Shown here: positions 1 through 8,758 of the stretch, in pieces
Layout of the letters: every line of letters starts with the position of its first letter
How positions within the stretch are numbered: the stretch's first letter is position 1
Assembly: GCF_016907715.1 (NCBI RefSeq)
Contig: NZ_JAFBCM010000001.1
Coordinates: 5,890,001-5,954,000, forward strand
Origin: Tenggerimyces flavus
GTDB taxonomy: Bacteria > Actinomycetota > Actinomycetes > Propionibacteriales > Actinopolymorphaceae
Length of the DNA: 64,000 nucleotides
Direction of reading: 5' to 3'
Notes under the pieces: model-generated
What the model was told of the DNA's origin: nothing
Database searches by the model: none
Seen by the model: only the letters and a program-made list of their open reading frames with translations
Translations under genes and position numbers: made by a program

Positions 1-2
1 TG

Positions 3-419
3 CTCAGGCCCATCGGCCGCTCCGCGCCGGAGCGGACGGAGGATCGGCTGGCGGACTTTCGCGCCGCGCGTAAGGCCGTTCAGGACCTCCTCGACGATCC
101 CGCGGTCGCCGGGCAGGAGGTCGAGACGCCCACCGGGAAGATGACGTTCGCCGCGCAGATCGACGGCGTCGTCAGCGACGACCTTCCCCTGCACGGGTGG
201 GATCTCGCCCGGGCGACCGGGCAGGACGAGACCATCGATCCGGTCGACGTCGAACGACTCTGGGCCAGCACCACCGCGACTCCGGCCGAGCTGATGGAGC
301 AGTACCGCACGCCCGGCGCGTTCGGGCCCGATGTCGAGGTCTTCGGCGCGGAGGTGTCGGTCCCGGCAGACGCATCCCTCCAGGACCGCCTGCTGGGCCT
401 GATAGGCCGCCAGCCCTAG
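3..419 (+). CDS. Mycothiol maleylpyruvate isomerase-like (TIGR03086-type) protein, 3' part
   Basis: The frame is open from the left edge, so the start lies outside the window; about 138 codons remain. The visible part carries the motif DLPLHGWDLARATGQ, typical of the C-terminal half of DinB-fold, TIGR03086-type metal-binding proteins. In that family an N-terminal helical bundle holds a divalent metal and some members use mycothiol as cofactor. The substrate of this one cannot be told. Its TAG stop is the second to fourth base of the CTAG end of the repeat at 416-574. Family assignment is moderately sure. Confidence 0.65.
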   Translation, partial: LRPIGRSAPERTEDRLADFRAARKAVQDLLDDPAVAGQEVETPTGKMTFAAQIDGVVSDDLPLHGWDLARATGQDETIDPVDVERLWASTTATPAELMEQYRTPGAFGPDVEVFGAEVSVPADASLQDRLLGLIGRQP

Positions 420-574
420 CCTCGGAATTTCGGGGGTCGCCTTACCCGGCCAGTGCCCGCTCTACCTGGCGTCCACCCCACGTAAAGCGGCCAATGATCA
501 TGTCAACATGATCGTTGGCCCCGGGGCGGGGCGGGACCGGGCGAACCCACGGCCGGACGAAAGATCGAGGCTAG
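416..574. repeat. CTAG-bounded inverted-repeat element, copy 1
   Basis: The left end (416-431, CTAGCCTCGGAATTTC) and right end (559-574) are inverted copies matching at 13 of 16 positions. The centre is a hairpin with 15-bp arms at 489-503 and 506-520 (core GGCCAAYGATCATGT, one T-G mismatch). The interior from about 440 matches the element at 5669-5942 closely. Copy 1 fills nearly the whole gap between the upstream stop codon, which it supplies, and the VOC gene. No target-site duplication is evident. It looks like a non-autonomous mobile (MITE-like) or terminator-type dispersed repeat. Confidence 0.75.
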
Positions 575-577
575 GGT
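572..577 (+). promoter_or_regulatory. Possible -10 box of a leaderless VOC transcript
   Basis: TAGGGT sits six bases before the ATG at 584. Actinobacterial leaderless genes often have a TANNNT hexamer at this distance. Its first bases belong to the terminal CTAG of the repeat. No clear -35 box and no good Shine-Dalgarno sequence are seen. Confidence 0.35.
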
Positions 578-583
578 GCAGCC

Positions 584-1072
584 ATGGCAGAGATCGACCT
601 GGACCGCATCGAGGCCGAGCGGGACCGTATTCGCACGACTTATATCAAGTCCGAACGCTCCACGTCCGCGCGCGGAGTCCACCACGTGGCGCTGCTGTCC
701 TCCGACGTCGAGCAGACGGTCCGCTTCTACCAGGACATCCTCGGCTTCCCGTTGACCGAGATCTTCGAGAACCGCGACTACCGCGGCTCGAACCACTTCT
801 TCTTCCACCTCGGCAACGGCAACCTGCTCGCGTTCTTCGACTTCCCCGGGCTCGATCTCGGCCCGTACGCGGAGGTGCTCGGCGGCCTGCACCACCTGTG
901 CATCTCGATGGAGCCCGAGCAGTGGGCACAGGCCAAGCAGCGGCTCGACGACGCGGGCGTGAAGTACCTCGAGGAGAGCGGCACCTCCCTCTACCTCAGC
1001 GACCCCGACGGAGCCCGGGTGGAGCTGATCGCCGACCCGTTGGGCGAGATGTACGGCAACGAGGTTCTCTAA
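584..1072 (+). CDS. VOC (glyoxalase/dioxygenase superfamily) protein
   Basis: This 162-aa protein has one vicinal-oxygen-chelate module of two beta-alpha-beta-beta-beta repeats. The first starts near residue 30 with [20 protein letters not shown], and the second near residue 104 with LHHLCISME. The end [15 protein letters not shown] is the usual metal-ligand region with its terminal glutamate. Family members are metal-dependent lyases, isomerases or dioxygenases, or resistance proteins; the substrate is not predictable here. An N-terminal extension of about 28 residues precedes the fold. It lies 70 bp before the sugar ABC operon on the same strand, which hints at but does not prove a shared role. 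Confidence 0.85.
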   Translation: MAEIDLDRIEAERDRIRTTYIKSERSTSARGVHHVALLSSDVEQTVRFYQDILGFPLTEIFENRDYRGSNHFFFHLGNGNLLAFFDFPGLDLGPYAEVLGGLHHLCISMEPEQWAQAKQRLDDAGVKYLEESGTSLYLSDPDGARVELIADPLGEMYGNEVL

Positions 1073-1142
1073 CGGTCCAACCTTCCGCTCGGGGGTGGTC
1101 TTGCGACTAGTCTTGGCGATCACCGAGGAGGAGGGGCTGCAG

Positions 1143-2243
1143 ATGGACATGGGTACCCGTCGTCCCTACCGGGTGACGTTGAGTGCGGCGTTCGCCGTCT
1201 CTGTCATGGCGCTGGCGGCGGCATGCAGCGGCGGTGGCGGCTCGACCAACACCGGTACTGGGAGCGGTAGTGGCAGTGGCGCCGGCGACAAGAAGTACGT
1301 GATCGGGGTCAGCAACACGCTCGTCGGCAACGGCTGGCGCGAGGAGATGATCTGCGCCGTCAAGGCGGAGTCGTTGGCCAGCAAGAAGGTCAGCAAGGTC
1401 GTCGTGACCAACCGCAACGGCGGGCCGACCGAGCAGATCGCCGACCTGCGCAGCCTGATCTCCCAAGGCGTGAACGCGATCATCGTGAACCCGTCGGACC
1501 GGGAGAAGCTCAACCCGGTCATCAAGCAGGCCACCGCGAAGGGGATCGTGGTCGTCTCGGTCGACCAGGCCGTGACCGAGCCGAGCGCCCACGTCGCGAC
1601 CAACGACCAGGTCGCGTACGGCCGGCTCGGCGGCGAATGGCTCGCCAAGGCGATCGGCGGCAAGGGCAACGTGGTCGAGATGCGCGGCATCGCGGGCGTT
1701 CCGGCCGACGACGACCGGCACAAGGGCTTCACCGAGGCTCTCGCGAAGTACCCCGACATCAAGGTCGTCAAGGAAGTCTTCACAGGCTGGGACTTCTCCA
1801 AGGGCGGCCAGCAGGCACTCGACCTGCTGAACACCTCGACGAAGGTCGACGGCATCTGGACGTCCGGCATCGACTACACCGTGGTGAACGCTTTCCAGAC
1901 GCTGAAGAAGCCGCCCGTACCGGTCGTCGGCGCGGACAACAACGAATTCCTCAACCAGCTGCTCAACCAGTACGACAAGGGCGTACGCGGCGCGGCCGTC
2001 ACCAACCCGGCGACGATCGGCGGCGTGGGCGCGTCCCTCGCGATCGATGTTCTCGACGGCAAGGAAGTCCCGCGCGAGACCACGCTGACCCCGCAGGTGT
2101 GGGACTACGACACCACCAAGTCCGAGCTGGAGAAGAACTACTTCCCCGACCGCGACCCGACCTACAGCTCGCAGGTCGAGGTGAAGCCGCACACGGACTA
2201 CACGCCGGAGCAGTTGTTCGCGTGCAAGGGTCCCGGGGAGTGA
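1143..2243 (+). CDS. Sugar ABC transporter substrate-binding lipoprotein (CUT2/RbsB type)
   Basis: This 366-aa exported lipoprotein starts at ATG 1143 behind the purine-rich GAGGAGGAGG run. The signal peptide ends in a lipobox (ALAAAC, Cys28), followed by a Gly/Ser/Thr linker. The mature part is a periplasmic-binding-protein type 1 fold: [17 protein letters not shown] opens lobe 1, and INVPSD-like (IIVNPSD) and VSVDQ strands follow. It should deliver a pentose, hexose or related polyol to the permeases encoded downstream. The stop overlaps the GTG of the ATPase gene. The family is sure; the ligand is unknown. Confidence 0.9.
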   Translation: MDMGTRRPYRVTLSAAFAVSVMALAAACSGGGGSTNTGTGSGSGSGAGDKKYVIGVSNTLVGNGWREEMICAVKAESLASKKVSKVVVTNRNGGPTEQIADLRSLISQGVNAIIVNPSDREKLNPVIKQATAKGIVVVSVDQAVTEPSAHVATNDQVAYGRLGGEWLAKAIGGKGNVVEMRGIAGVPADDDRHKGFTEALAKYPDIKVVKEVFTGWDFSKGGQQALDLLNTSTKVDGIWTSGIDYTVVNAFQTLKKPPVPVVGADNNEFLNQLLNQYDKGVRGAAVTNPATIGGVGASLAIDVLDGKEVPRETTLTPQVWDYDTTKSELEKNYFPDRDPTYSSQVEVKPHTDYTPEQLFACKGPGE

Positions 2244-3736
2244 CGGACACACCCCTCCTGCACACGAGCGAGATCGCCAAGCGGTACGGGTCGGTCGTCG
2301 CGTTGCGTTCGGTCGACCTGGTCGTCGGGCGCGGTGAGGTGCACGGCCTGGTCGGTGCGAACGGAGCGGGCAAGAGCACGCTGGTGAAGATCCTCACCGG
2401 CGTGCTCCGCCCGGACTCCGGCGTCGTCGAGGTCGACGGGAAGCGCGTACGGCTGCGTTCTCCGGCGCACGCTCGGGCCGCGGGACTGGCGCCGGTGTTC
2501 CAGGATCCGGCGTTCGCTCGCGACCTCACCCTCGCTGACAACCTGAAGTTGACAGGAACGTCGCACGCCGGGTTCCGGCGCCAGCTCGAGCTGTTGGAGA
2601 TCCGCGACGTCGACCTGGGTGCGCGGGCTGGCGAGCTCGCTCTGCCGTTGCTGCGCATGCTGGATCTCGCGCGCAGTCTCGCGCACGACCCGCGGCTGAT
2701 CCTGCTGGACGAGATCACCGCGGCTCTCCCCGCCGACTACGCGCAGCAGGTGTTCGGGGCGATCGCTCGGGCGAAGGCGGACGGCAGGTCAGTGCTGTTC
2801 ATCTCGCACCGGCTGCTCGAGGTGCAGGAGCTGTGCGACCAGGTGACCGTGCTGCGGGACGGGCGGAACGTCGTCACGCACGCGCGGGCGGAGGACCTGG
2901 AACAGCGGATCGTCGCCGCGATGTTGGGCGAACGGGCGGCGCTCGCTGTCACCGAGCCCGCCAAGGTCGCGCCGGTGCGCTCGGTTGTGCCCGGCGAGCC
3001 GGCGCTGTCCGTACGCAACCTGTCCGACGGTCATCGGGTACGGGACGTCTCGTTCTCGATCGCGAAGGGCGAGGTGCTCGGCATCACCGGGCTGGAGGGG
3101 CAGGGGCAGGACGAGCTGTTCGCCCTGCTCTCCGGGGATCGGCGCGCGTCCGGCGGCGAGATCGTCGTCGCCGGGCAACCGCTGTCCGCCCGGCACCCGG
3201 TGGATGCGATCCGGCGCGGGCTGGCGCTCGTGCCCGGCGACCGGCTGGAGGCGTTGCTGCCGCAGCGTCCCGTCGCGGAGAACCTCGCGACGCCGACGTA
3301 CGCACGGCCGAGCAAGTGGGGCTGGATCAACGCCGATCGCGAACGCCAGAAGGTGTCCGACGCGATCAAGCGGCTGTCGATCGACACGCGCGCGCAGGCG
3401 CAGGTGAAGCGACTGTCCGGCGGCAACCAGCAGAAGGTCGCGATCGGCCGGTGGCTGGTGGCGGGCTTCGACACGTTGCTCTGCTTCGACCCGACGCGAG
3501 GCATCGACGTCGGGACGAAGCACCAGATCTACGACCTGTTCCGGGAGCTCGCCGACGCGGGGCGGTCGGTGCTGATGTTCACGTCGGAGCTGCGCGAGGT
3601 ACCGCTGGCGTGTGACCGAGTGCTGGTGATGTACGGCGGGCGGATCGTCGCTGAGATGCCATCCGCCGAGGCCGACGAGGCGACGTTGCTCAACTCCGCA
3701 CACGGGTTGGCCGAGACGTTGGCGGACCAGGCATGA
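2240..3736 (+). CDS. Sugar ABC transporter ATP-binding protein, two NBDs (RbsA type)
   Basis: This 498-aa cytoplasmic ATPase has two fused nucleotide-binding domains. GTG 2240 overlaps the upstream TGA in a GTGA arrangement. NBD1 has Walker A at 39-47 (GANGAGKST) and Walker [10 protein letters not shown], but in place of an LSGGQ signature it has a run like [19 protein letters not shown]2 has the degenerate Walker A usual for this family (GLEGQGQDE), an intact LSGGNQQK signature and [10 protein letters not shown] instead of [10 protein letters not shown]. Half-sites of this kind are asymmetric, so the NBD2 signature with the NBD1 P-loop may make the single active site. It energises the two permeases that follow. 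Confidence 0.9.
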   Translation: MTDTPLLHTSEIAKRYGSVVALRSVDLVVGRGEVHGLVGANGAGKSTLVKILTGVLRPDSGVVEVDGKRVRLRSPAHARAAGLAPVFQDPAFARDLTLADNLKLTGTSHAGFRRQLELLEIRDVDLGARAGELALPLLRMLDLARSLAHDPRLILLDEITAALPADYAQQVFGAIARAKADGRSVLFISHRLLEVQELCDQVTVLRDGRNVVTHARAEDLEQRIVAAMLGERAALAVTEPAKVAPVRSVVPGEPALSVRNLSDGHRVRDVSFSIAKGEVLGITGLEGQGQDELFALLSGDRRASGGEIVVAGQPLSARHPVDAIRRGLALVPGDRLEALLPQRPVAENLATPTYARPSKWGWINADRERQKVSDAIKRLSIDTRAQAQVKRLSGGNQQKVAIGRWLVAGFDTLLCFDPTRGIDVGTKHQIYDLFRELADAGRSVLMFTSELREVPLACDRVLVMYGGRIVAEMPSAEADEATLLNSAHGLAETLADQA

Positions 3737-4692
3737 CACGTACTCTTCGGCGTTCCGCGTGGACCGGCGCGGTCACGGTGATCTTCGCGCTGCTGTTGGT
3801 GTGGAACATCACGCAGGTGCCGACGTTCGGCGCGTTCGAGATCCAGACGCTGCTCGCATCGACGCTTGCCCTTGCGTACTTGGCGATGGCGCAGTCGGTC
3901 GTCGTGATCGGCGGCGGCATCGACCTGTCCGTCGGCGCGATGCTGGTGCTGATCAACTGCCTGTCGGCCCGGTTCATGGAGGGAACGTCGTTCGGCGGCT
4001 CGCTCCTGGTGGCCGCTGGCTGCCTGGCCGTCGCCGCGGGGATCGGGGCTCTGACCGGGTTCGTCATCAACGTGTCGAAGGTGCCGGACATCATCGTCAC
4101 GCTCGCGACGTCGTTCGTGCTCGGTGGTGTGGCTCTGTTCGTGCTGCCGTCGCCGGGTGGCGGGGCCTCCCCCGGCTTCCAGGCTTTGGTGTTGGGTGCG
4201 GACGGGACGGCCTGGTGGCCAGCGCTCGCGTGCCTGGTCGTTCCGCTGTTGGTGATCTGGCTGCCGTTGCGTCGTTCGAAGGCGGGCATCGCGATCTTCG
4301 CGGTCGGCAGTGACTCGAACGCGGCGTTCCTGTCGGGGGTCAATCCCCTGCAGACGAAGGTGGTCTCGTACACGGTGTCGGGGTTGTTCTGCGGGCTCGC
4401 GGGCCTCGCGTCGACGGCGTTCACCGCGGGTGGGAGCCCGCAGGCGACGATCGCGGTGACCTCGACGCTGGCGTCGGTCGCGGCGATCGTGCTCGGCGGC
4501 GTGGCGCTGACCGGCGGCGTGGGCGGGCTGGTCGGGCCGGTGATCGCGGTGTGGTGCCTGTACCTGATCCCGAACATCATGCTCGGGCTCGGCGTCGACC
4601 CGTCGTACGGCCAGGTCGTCGGCGGCGTGGTCGTGGTGGTCGTGGTGATGGTCGGCGGCTGGCTCCGGCTGGGAAGGGGCAAGCCGGCATGA
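3733..4692 (+). CDS. Sugar ABC transporter permease 1 (RbsC/BPD_transp_2 family)
   Basis: This 319-aa inner-membrane protein has about nine to ten hydrophobic segments. Two family landmarks are visible: VVIGGGIDLSVGAMLVL near residue 56 and the C-terminal LGGVALTGGVGGLVGPV near residue 253. Both belong to the BPD_transp_2 permeases of CUT2 importers. The start overlaps the ATPase stop (ATGA), so translation is probably coupled. With the second permease it should form a heterodimeric channel. Confidence 0.9.
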   Translation: MTRTLRRSAWTGAVTVIFALLLVWNITQVPTFGAFEIQTLLASTLALAYLAMAQSVVVIGGGIDLSVGAMLVLINCLSARFMEGTSFGGSLLVAAGCLAVAAGIGALTGFVINVSKVPDIIVTLATSFVLGGVALFVLPSPGGGASPGFQALVLGADGTAWWPALACLVVPLLVIWLPLRRSKAGIAIFAVGSDSNAAFLSGVNPLQTKVVSYTVSGLFCGLAGLASTAFTAGGSPQATIAVTSTLASVAAIVLGGVALTGGVGGLVGPVIAVWCLYLIPNIMLGLGVDPSYGQVVGGVVVVVVVMVGGWLRLGRGKPA

Positions 4693-5672
4693 CCGATGTC
4701 GACGCGCGGCAGCGTTCGTTCGTGACCCGGGTCGTCTCTGGCGATCGTTCGCTGCTTGCCCTGTTGGGGATTCTCGTTCTGCTGGTCGTGGCGAACACGA
4801 TCATCGACTCCAGCTTCGCGTCAGCCGGGCAGTTGCGGAACACGTTGCTGGTGACGGCGCCGTTGGCCTTGCTGGCGGGCGGGCAGACGTTGTGCATGCT
4901 CACCGGTGGGATCGACCTGTCGGTGGCGATGACGGCCACCGCGGCGGCGTACGTGACGGGAGTCCTGTCCGCGTCGGGGAGCCCGGCGGTGGCGATCCTC
5001 GCCGGTCTGGGCGTGGGGCTCGTGGTGGGATTGGTGAACGGGCTCGCCGTCGGTGTCTTTCGGGTGAACCCGTTGATCATGACTTTGGGGATGGCCGGGA
5101 TCCTGACCGGGCTGCTGACGGTGGGGTCGCAGTCGTTCCTCTCGGGAGCGACGCGGATGTCGCCGCTGGTGTTGGAGCTGGGGCGCGGGACGATCGTCGG
5201 CTTCGTACCGTGGAACCTGCTGGTGTGGCTGGTGCTCGGCTGCGTCCTGGTGTTCGGGCTGCGGCGGACGGGGTTGGGGCGGCTGGTCTACGCGGTCGGC
5301 GACAACCGCGTCGCGGCACGGCTGGCCGGGGTGCGGGTGTGGCAGGTCGAGACCGCGGTCTACACGGCGTGCGGTCTGCTGGCCGCGGTGGCGGGGATCC
5401 TGATCGGCGGCCGGTCGGGGTCGGTCGACCTCCAACTCGCCGGCTCGTTCCTGCTGCCGTCCGTGGCGGCGGCGGTGATCGGTGGGACCTCGATCCTCGG
5501 CGGGATCGGCGGCTACACGGGCACGATCCTCGGCGCGCTGATCCTCGCGGTGCTGGACACGATGCTGAACCTGCTGACGGTCGACGAGCCGGTGAAGCAG
5601 GTCCTGTACGGCTGCATCATCCTCGGCCTCGCCTGGCTCTACGCGCGGGGAACGTCGCGGGACACCACCTAG
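4689..5672 (+). CDS. Sugar ABC transporter permease 2 (RbsC/BPD_transp_2 family)
   Basis: This 327-aa membrane protein, the second permease of the importer, starts at ATG 4689 in an ATGA overlap with permease 1. It carries TLCMLTGGIDLSVAMT and IGGTSILGGIGGYTG, the paired family motifs. The two permeases are clearly paralogous, as is usual for heterodimeric CUT2 systems in actinobacteria. Its TAG stop is provided by the left end of repeat copy 2. It is the last gene of the operon. Confidence 0.9.
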   Translation: MTDVDARQRSFVTRVVSGDRSLLALLGILVLLVVANTIIDSSFASAGQLRNTLLVTAPLALLAGGQTLCMLTGGIDLSVAMTATAAAYVTGVLSASGSPAVAILAGLGVGLVVGLVNGLAVGVFRVNPLIMTLGMAGILTGLLTVGSQSFLSGATRMSPLVLELGRGTIVGFVPWNLLVWLVLGCVLVFGLRRTGLGRLVYAVGDNRVAARLAGVRVWQVETAVYTACGLLAAVAGILIGGRSGSVDLQLAGSFLLPSVAAAVIGGTSILGGIGGYTGTILGALILAVLDTMLNLLTVDEPVKQVLYGCIILGLAWLYARGTSRDTT

Positions 5673-5942
5673 CCTCGGGATTTCAGGTGTTGGTGGGCGA
5701 CATTGGCCTGTGAAAGACGGAAGTGCCTGTCCTGCTGGGGAACTTGGGATTGCGACATCTCGAGTGATCCGAGCGGGAAGGCACTCCATGGGTGAGCGTC
5801 GTGGCCGCCTTACGCGGCCAGTGGCCCCATTACCTGGCGTCCACCCCACGTAAAGGGGCCAACGATCATGTAAACCTGATCGTTGGCCCCAGGTCGGCCT
5901 GGACCGGGCGAACCAAACCGCCGGACGAAAGATCGAGGCTAG
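5669..5942. repeat. CTAG-bounded inverted-repeat element, copy 2, with an extra insert
   Basis: The left end 5669-5684 (CTAGCCTCGGGATTTC) and right end 5927-5942 match the ends of copy 1 at 416-574. The central hairpin has perfect 14-bp arms at 5855-5868 and 5877-5890 (GGGGCCAACGATCA). About 115 bp at 5685-5800 has no counterpart in copy 1. That insert has its own inverted ends, GGAAGTGCCT at 5719-5728 and AGGCACTCC at 5779-5787, so a small element may have landed inside the repeat. As in copy 1, the left CTAG supplies the stop codon of the upstream gene. Confidence 0.75.
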
Positions 5943-6242
5943 CCCCTTCGACAAAGGGCCTCTCCCGAGGCGGCGCGTTCTCGCCGAACCTCACCGGGCG
6001 GTGCATGTAACGCGACCGCCTCAAGAGCTCCCTCGCCCTGCTCGGTCTGCCCGAAGCCGTGCATTCCGCCGCGGGCGGACGCCTATCCGACTTATGCTGT
6101 GATAGCCCGAGCACACGATGACTTGGCCGTGGCCGGGACGTGGTGGGCTGAGGCTCGGATCGCCAACCGATCGTCTCGACCGCACCGTTGACGGACACCA
6201 CATCGGGTGGTCGTCGACATCTATTTCCCTGAGGACAACGGA
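5943..6242 (+). other. 300 bp between the repeat and the GIY-YIG gene
   Basis: No convincing gene is seen here. Base composition becomes less GC-rich towards 6090 and codon structure is absent. A TTATGCTGTGATAG stretch near 6090-6105 could hold a promoter, but no matched -35 box is obvious. The stretch probably belongs to the same acquired islet as the gene that follows. Confidence 0.4.
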
Positions 6243-6818
6243 ATGGGTCAGGACGATCTCGAGCGGCAAGCAACTTCGAAGGCTGGCTTCATTCGTGCCT
6301 ACGGAATGCATTGGCAGGCCGACGAAGTCGACTGGAAAGGTAGCGAGACTGGCCGTTACAGAGAGATCCTCGGGCGGATCGGCATTAACCGCCCCGGACT
6401 GAAGGTGGCCAACTTCTGGCACCAACGGGGCATCTATGTGCTGCATAGCGCGCACGGGCCGTACTACGTCGGCCAGACCATCGCCGGGGGGATGAGTCTT
6501 GGGATGCGCCTTCGGCAGCACTACTTGGGGAAAAACCGAAGCCCGCATGCTGGAAAGTGGGACAGATTCTCCTGGTTCGGATGGCGCGGCACGTTATCAA
6601 GCACAGATGATCGAGGCCTTCAACGGCTGCGAAACCATCCGCGTCAACTGCTCACCGGATCGCGCAATACGGTGCAGGACATCGAGAGCTTGCTGATCCA
6701 CACCCTCGGAACACTGAATGCTGGAAACTCGCGTCGAGAAGGATTCGTAGCCGCAGCTCAGTGGGAGCAGATTTGGTGGTCTGAACGCGACCACTATCTT
6801 GAGAAAATTGCACCTTAG
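6243..6818 (+). CDS. GIY-YIG nuclease-family protein
   Basis: This 191-aa protein starts at ATG 6243, behind GAGGAC at 6231-6236; a GTG at 6207 is the alternative. Residues 63-79 read GIYVLHSAHGPYYVGQT, the two-strand GIY...YVG signature, followed by a conserved Arg in RLRQHY. A later ESLLIHTLGTLNAGN segment supplies the family glutamate and asparagine. These are the catalytic elements of GIY-YIG endonucleases, so the fold may be active on DNA. No DNA-binding domain is evident and the target is unknown. Codon use looks clearly AT-richer than the neighbours, and the gene lies between a repeat and a complex terminator, which suggests horizontal gain. Confidence 0.8.
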   Translation: MGQDDLERQATSKAGFIRAYGMHWQADEVDWKGSETGRYREILGRIGINRPGLKVANFWHQRGIYVLHSAHGPYYVGQTIAGGMSLGMRLRQHYLGKNRSPHAGKWDRFSWFGWRGTLSSTDDRGLQRLRNHPRQLLTGSRNTVQDIESLLIHTLGTLNAGNSRREGFVAAAQWEQIWWSERDHYLEKIAP

Positions 6819-6820
6819 AT

Positions 6821-6906
6821 CAAGCAGCGGATCCTCTTCATCCTCGTCAGTCTAGGTCCGACCGTGGTAGGTCGGTCGACGAGAGTGTCGAGGATCCGGC
6901 TGCTTG
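6821..6906. terminator. Three-tier palindrome between convergent genes
   Basis: Nested arms pair as follows: 6821-6836 with 6890-6906 (CAAGCAGCGGATCCTC, one bulged base), 6843-6848 with 6878-6883 (CTCGTC/GACGAG) and 6858-6863 with 6870-6875 (CCGACC/GGTCGG). It lies between the 3' ends of the GIY-YIG gene and the flotillin gene, so a bidirectional terminator is the likely job. There is no clear T tract. Confidence 0.6.
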
Positions 6907-6930
6907 CTTGTTCCGGTTGAACGAACCCGT

Positions 6931-8424
6931 CTAGCTCGCCGGCGGGACGGCCGGCGGGTCGATGGTGGACGACAGGATCGCCTCGGTGGGCTTGCCGTTC
7001 TCCACCGCCTTGTCCTTGTCCTTCGTCGTGCTCATCGCGTCGAGCATCTGCTTGGCGAGCCCGAGCCCGGTCCCACCCATCGTCAGCGCCTTGGTCAGCA
7101 GATCCGACACACCGTCCGCACCGTTCATCACGATCATGTGGTCGACGTTGCTGAACGCGCCGGCGCCGGCCTTGACGATCTCCGGCCACTTCTCCGCCAG
7201 CTGCTGGGCGACGACCGCGTCCTGGTTCTCCGCCAGCGCCGCGGCCCGAGCCTTGATCGCCTCGGCCTCCGCGAGACCCTTCGCCCGCGCCGCCTCCGCC
7301 AACGCGAGACCCTGGGCCTTCGATGCGTCCGCCTCGGCCTCACCGGTCGCGCGCGTCGCCGACGCCTCGGCCTCACCGCGCATGCGGGTCGCCTCGGCCT
7401 GGGCGGTCGCTGCCGTCTTCACCTGGGTCGCGTCGGCCTGGGCGCGCAGCTCGGTCTCCTGTGCCTGCGCCTGAGCCGCCGAGATCCGCGCGTCACGGTC
7501 CGCCTCGGCGATCGTCCGGGTCTCGTACGCCCGGGCGTCCGCCGGCTTGCGGACCTCCGACTGCAGCTTCTGCTCGGCCAGGTTCGCGGCGAGCTGGGCG
7601 GCCTCGGTCTCGGCCCGGATGACGTCCTGCTTCGCCGAAGCGTCGGCCAACGGACCCGCCTGCTTCGACGTCGCGGCGGCCTGGTCGACCTCGGCCTGGT
7701 ACTCCGCCTGCCGGATCTGGCTCGCACGTACGGCGGCGGCCTTCTCCGCGTTAGCGGCCTGCTCGGCGAGCGTCGCCTCCTGGTCACGCTGCGCCTCGGC
7801 AGCACGTGCAAGCGCCGCGATGGCCGCGGCGTGCGGCTTGCCCAGGTTGGCGATGTAGCCGGTGGTGTCGTCGATCTCCTGAATCTGCAGCGAGTCCACC
7901 ACGAGACCGAGCTTGCTCATCTCGTCTGCCGACGAGCCGCGGATCTCCGACGTCAGCCGCTCGCGGTTGAGCACCAGGTCCTCGACGGTCAGGTTGCCGA
8001 TGATCGAACGCAGGTGACCCGCGAACAGCTCGTGGATCTTGGCGTCCATCGTGTCCTGCTGGTCGAGGAATCGCCTTGCCGCGTTGGCGATCGACGCGAA
8101 GTCGTCCCCGACCTTGTAGATGACGACACCGCGTACCTGCACCGGGATGCCCTGCTTGGTGACACAGCCGACCTGCAGCGTCGCCGCGCGCGAGTCGAGC
8201 AGCAGCCGCCGCGAGGTCTGGAACCCGGGCAGCACGAGCGTGCCCGTTCCCGTCACGATCTTGAAGATCAAACTTTCCGCCGTATCGGCGTTCTTACTGC
8301 GTGCCCAGAGACCGGAGATGATCAGCGCCTCGTTGGGCTCCGCCACCTTCCAGATCGTTCGGAACAGGAGCGCGACCACCAAGATCGCTCCTGCCGCGAT
8401 GCCCAACAGCACGTACCACTCCAT
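6931..8424 (-). CDS. Flotillin-like SPFH-domain membrane protein
   Basis: This 497-aa protein has an N-terminal membrane hairpin or anchor (WYVLLGIAAGAILVVALLF, residues 3-21). A prohibitin-type SPFH domain follows at roughly 22-210 (GVVIYKVGDDFASIANAARRFLD). Then comes a long Ala/Glu/Gln-rich coiled coil to about 400 and a short C-terminal region. Flotillins oligomerise at the membrane and organise lipid microdomains. The 65-aa OB-fold-like gene just upstream on the same strand matches the usual flotillin/NfeD pairing. Length is normal for the family. Confidence 0.9.
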   Translation of the reverse strand: MEWYVLLGIAAGAILVVALLFRTIWKVAEPNEALIISGLWARSKNADTAESLIFKIVTGTGTLVLPGFQTSRRLLLDSRAATLQVGCVTKQGIPVQVRGVVIYKVGDDFASIANAARRFLDQQDTMDAKIHELFAGHLRSIIGNLTVEDLVLNRERLTSEIRGSSADEMSKLGLVVDSLQIQEIDDTTGYIANLGKPHAAAIAALARAAEAQRDQEATLAEQAANAEKAAAVRASQIRQAEYQAEVDQAAATSKQAGPLADASAKQDVIRAETEAAQLAANLAEQKLQSEVRKPADARAYETRTIAEADRDARISAAQAQAQETELRAQADATQVKTAATAQAEATRMRGEAEASATRATGEAEADASKAQGLALAEAARAKGLAEAEAIKARAAALAENQDAVVAQQLAEKWPEIVKAGAGAFSNVDHMIVMNGADGVSDLLTKALTMGGTGLGLAKQMLDAMSTTKDKDKAVENGKPTEAILSSTIDPPAVPPAS

Positions 8425-8494
8425 TGAACCGGCTCCCCTCGCCAGATCCTCCCCTGATGGGGGCTACGACGCGTCAGCGGTGGATTTGGATCCG

Positions 8495-8692
8495 TCACAC
8501 CGCAGCGGCAACGTACACCGTGCGGGGCGCGTGGTACTCGACGACGACCACCAGGTCGCCGAGCCCGAACTCTTGGCCGGGGAGGCTCGAGTACGCGTAG
8601 AACGCCTCGACACCGCCGCGGATGGACAACATCACTTCGCCGACGAGACCCGGCCCGATCGTCCCGGTGACCCTGCCCTGTTTGCCGATCAT
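8495..8692 (-). CDS. Small NfeD-like OB-fold protein
   Basis: This 65-aa protein begins MIGKQGRVTGTIGPGLVGEV and continues GLGDLVVVVEYHAPRTVYV. That resembles the soluble C-terminal OB domain of NfeD without its membrane part. It precedes the flotillin gene by 70 bp on the same strand, the classic NfeD/SPFH arrangement. It probably binds or regulates the flotillin. Membrane segments are absent, so it is a minimal member. Confidence 0.7.
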   Translation of the reverse strand: MIGKQGRVTGTIGPGLVGEVMLSIRGGVEAFYAYSSLPGQEFGLGDLVVVVEYHAPRTVYVAAAV

Positions 8693-8745
8693 CGCTCCCC
8701 TTCGCCAACCTTTCGGCTGACCCTACCGGCGGACGGGTCGTCTCG

Positions 8746-8751
8746 TAGCCT
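8746..8751 (+). promoter_or_regulatory. Possible leaderless -10 box of the GNAT gene
   Basis: TAGCCT lies seven bases before the GTG at 8759, and no Shine-Dalgarno sequence is visible. The spacing fits a leaderless actinobacterial promoter (TANNNT). The divergent NfeD-like gene starts at 8692, so the gap is only 66 bp. Confidence 0.3.
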
Positions 8752-8758
8752 TCTCCCC

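Noticed and set aside
6904-8427. Leu/Arg-rich frame opposite the flotillin gene
   Set aside because: The sense frame has an unmistakable SPFH domain and coiled coil; the opposite frame is a codon-bias artefact.
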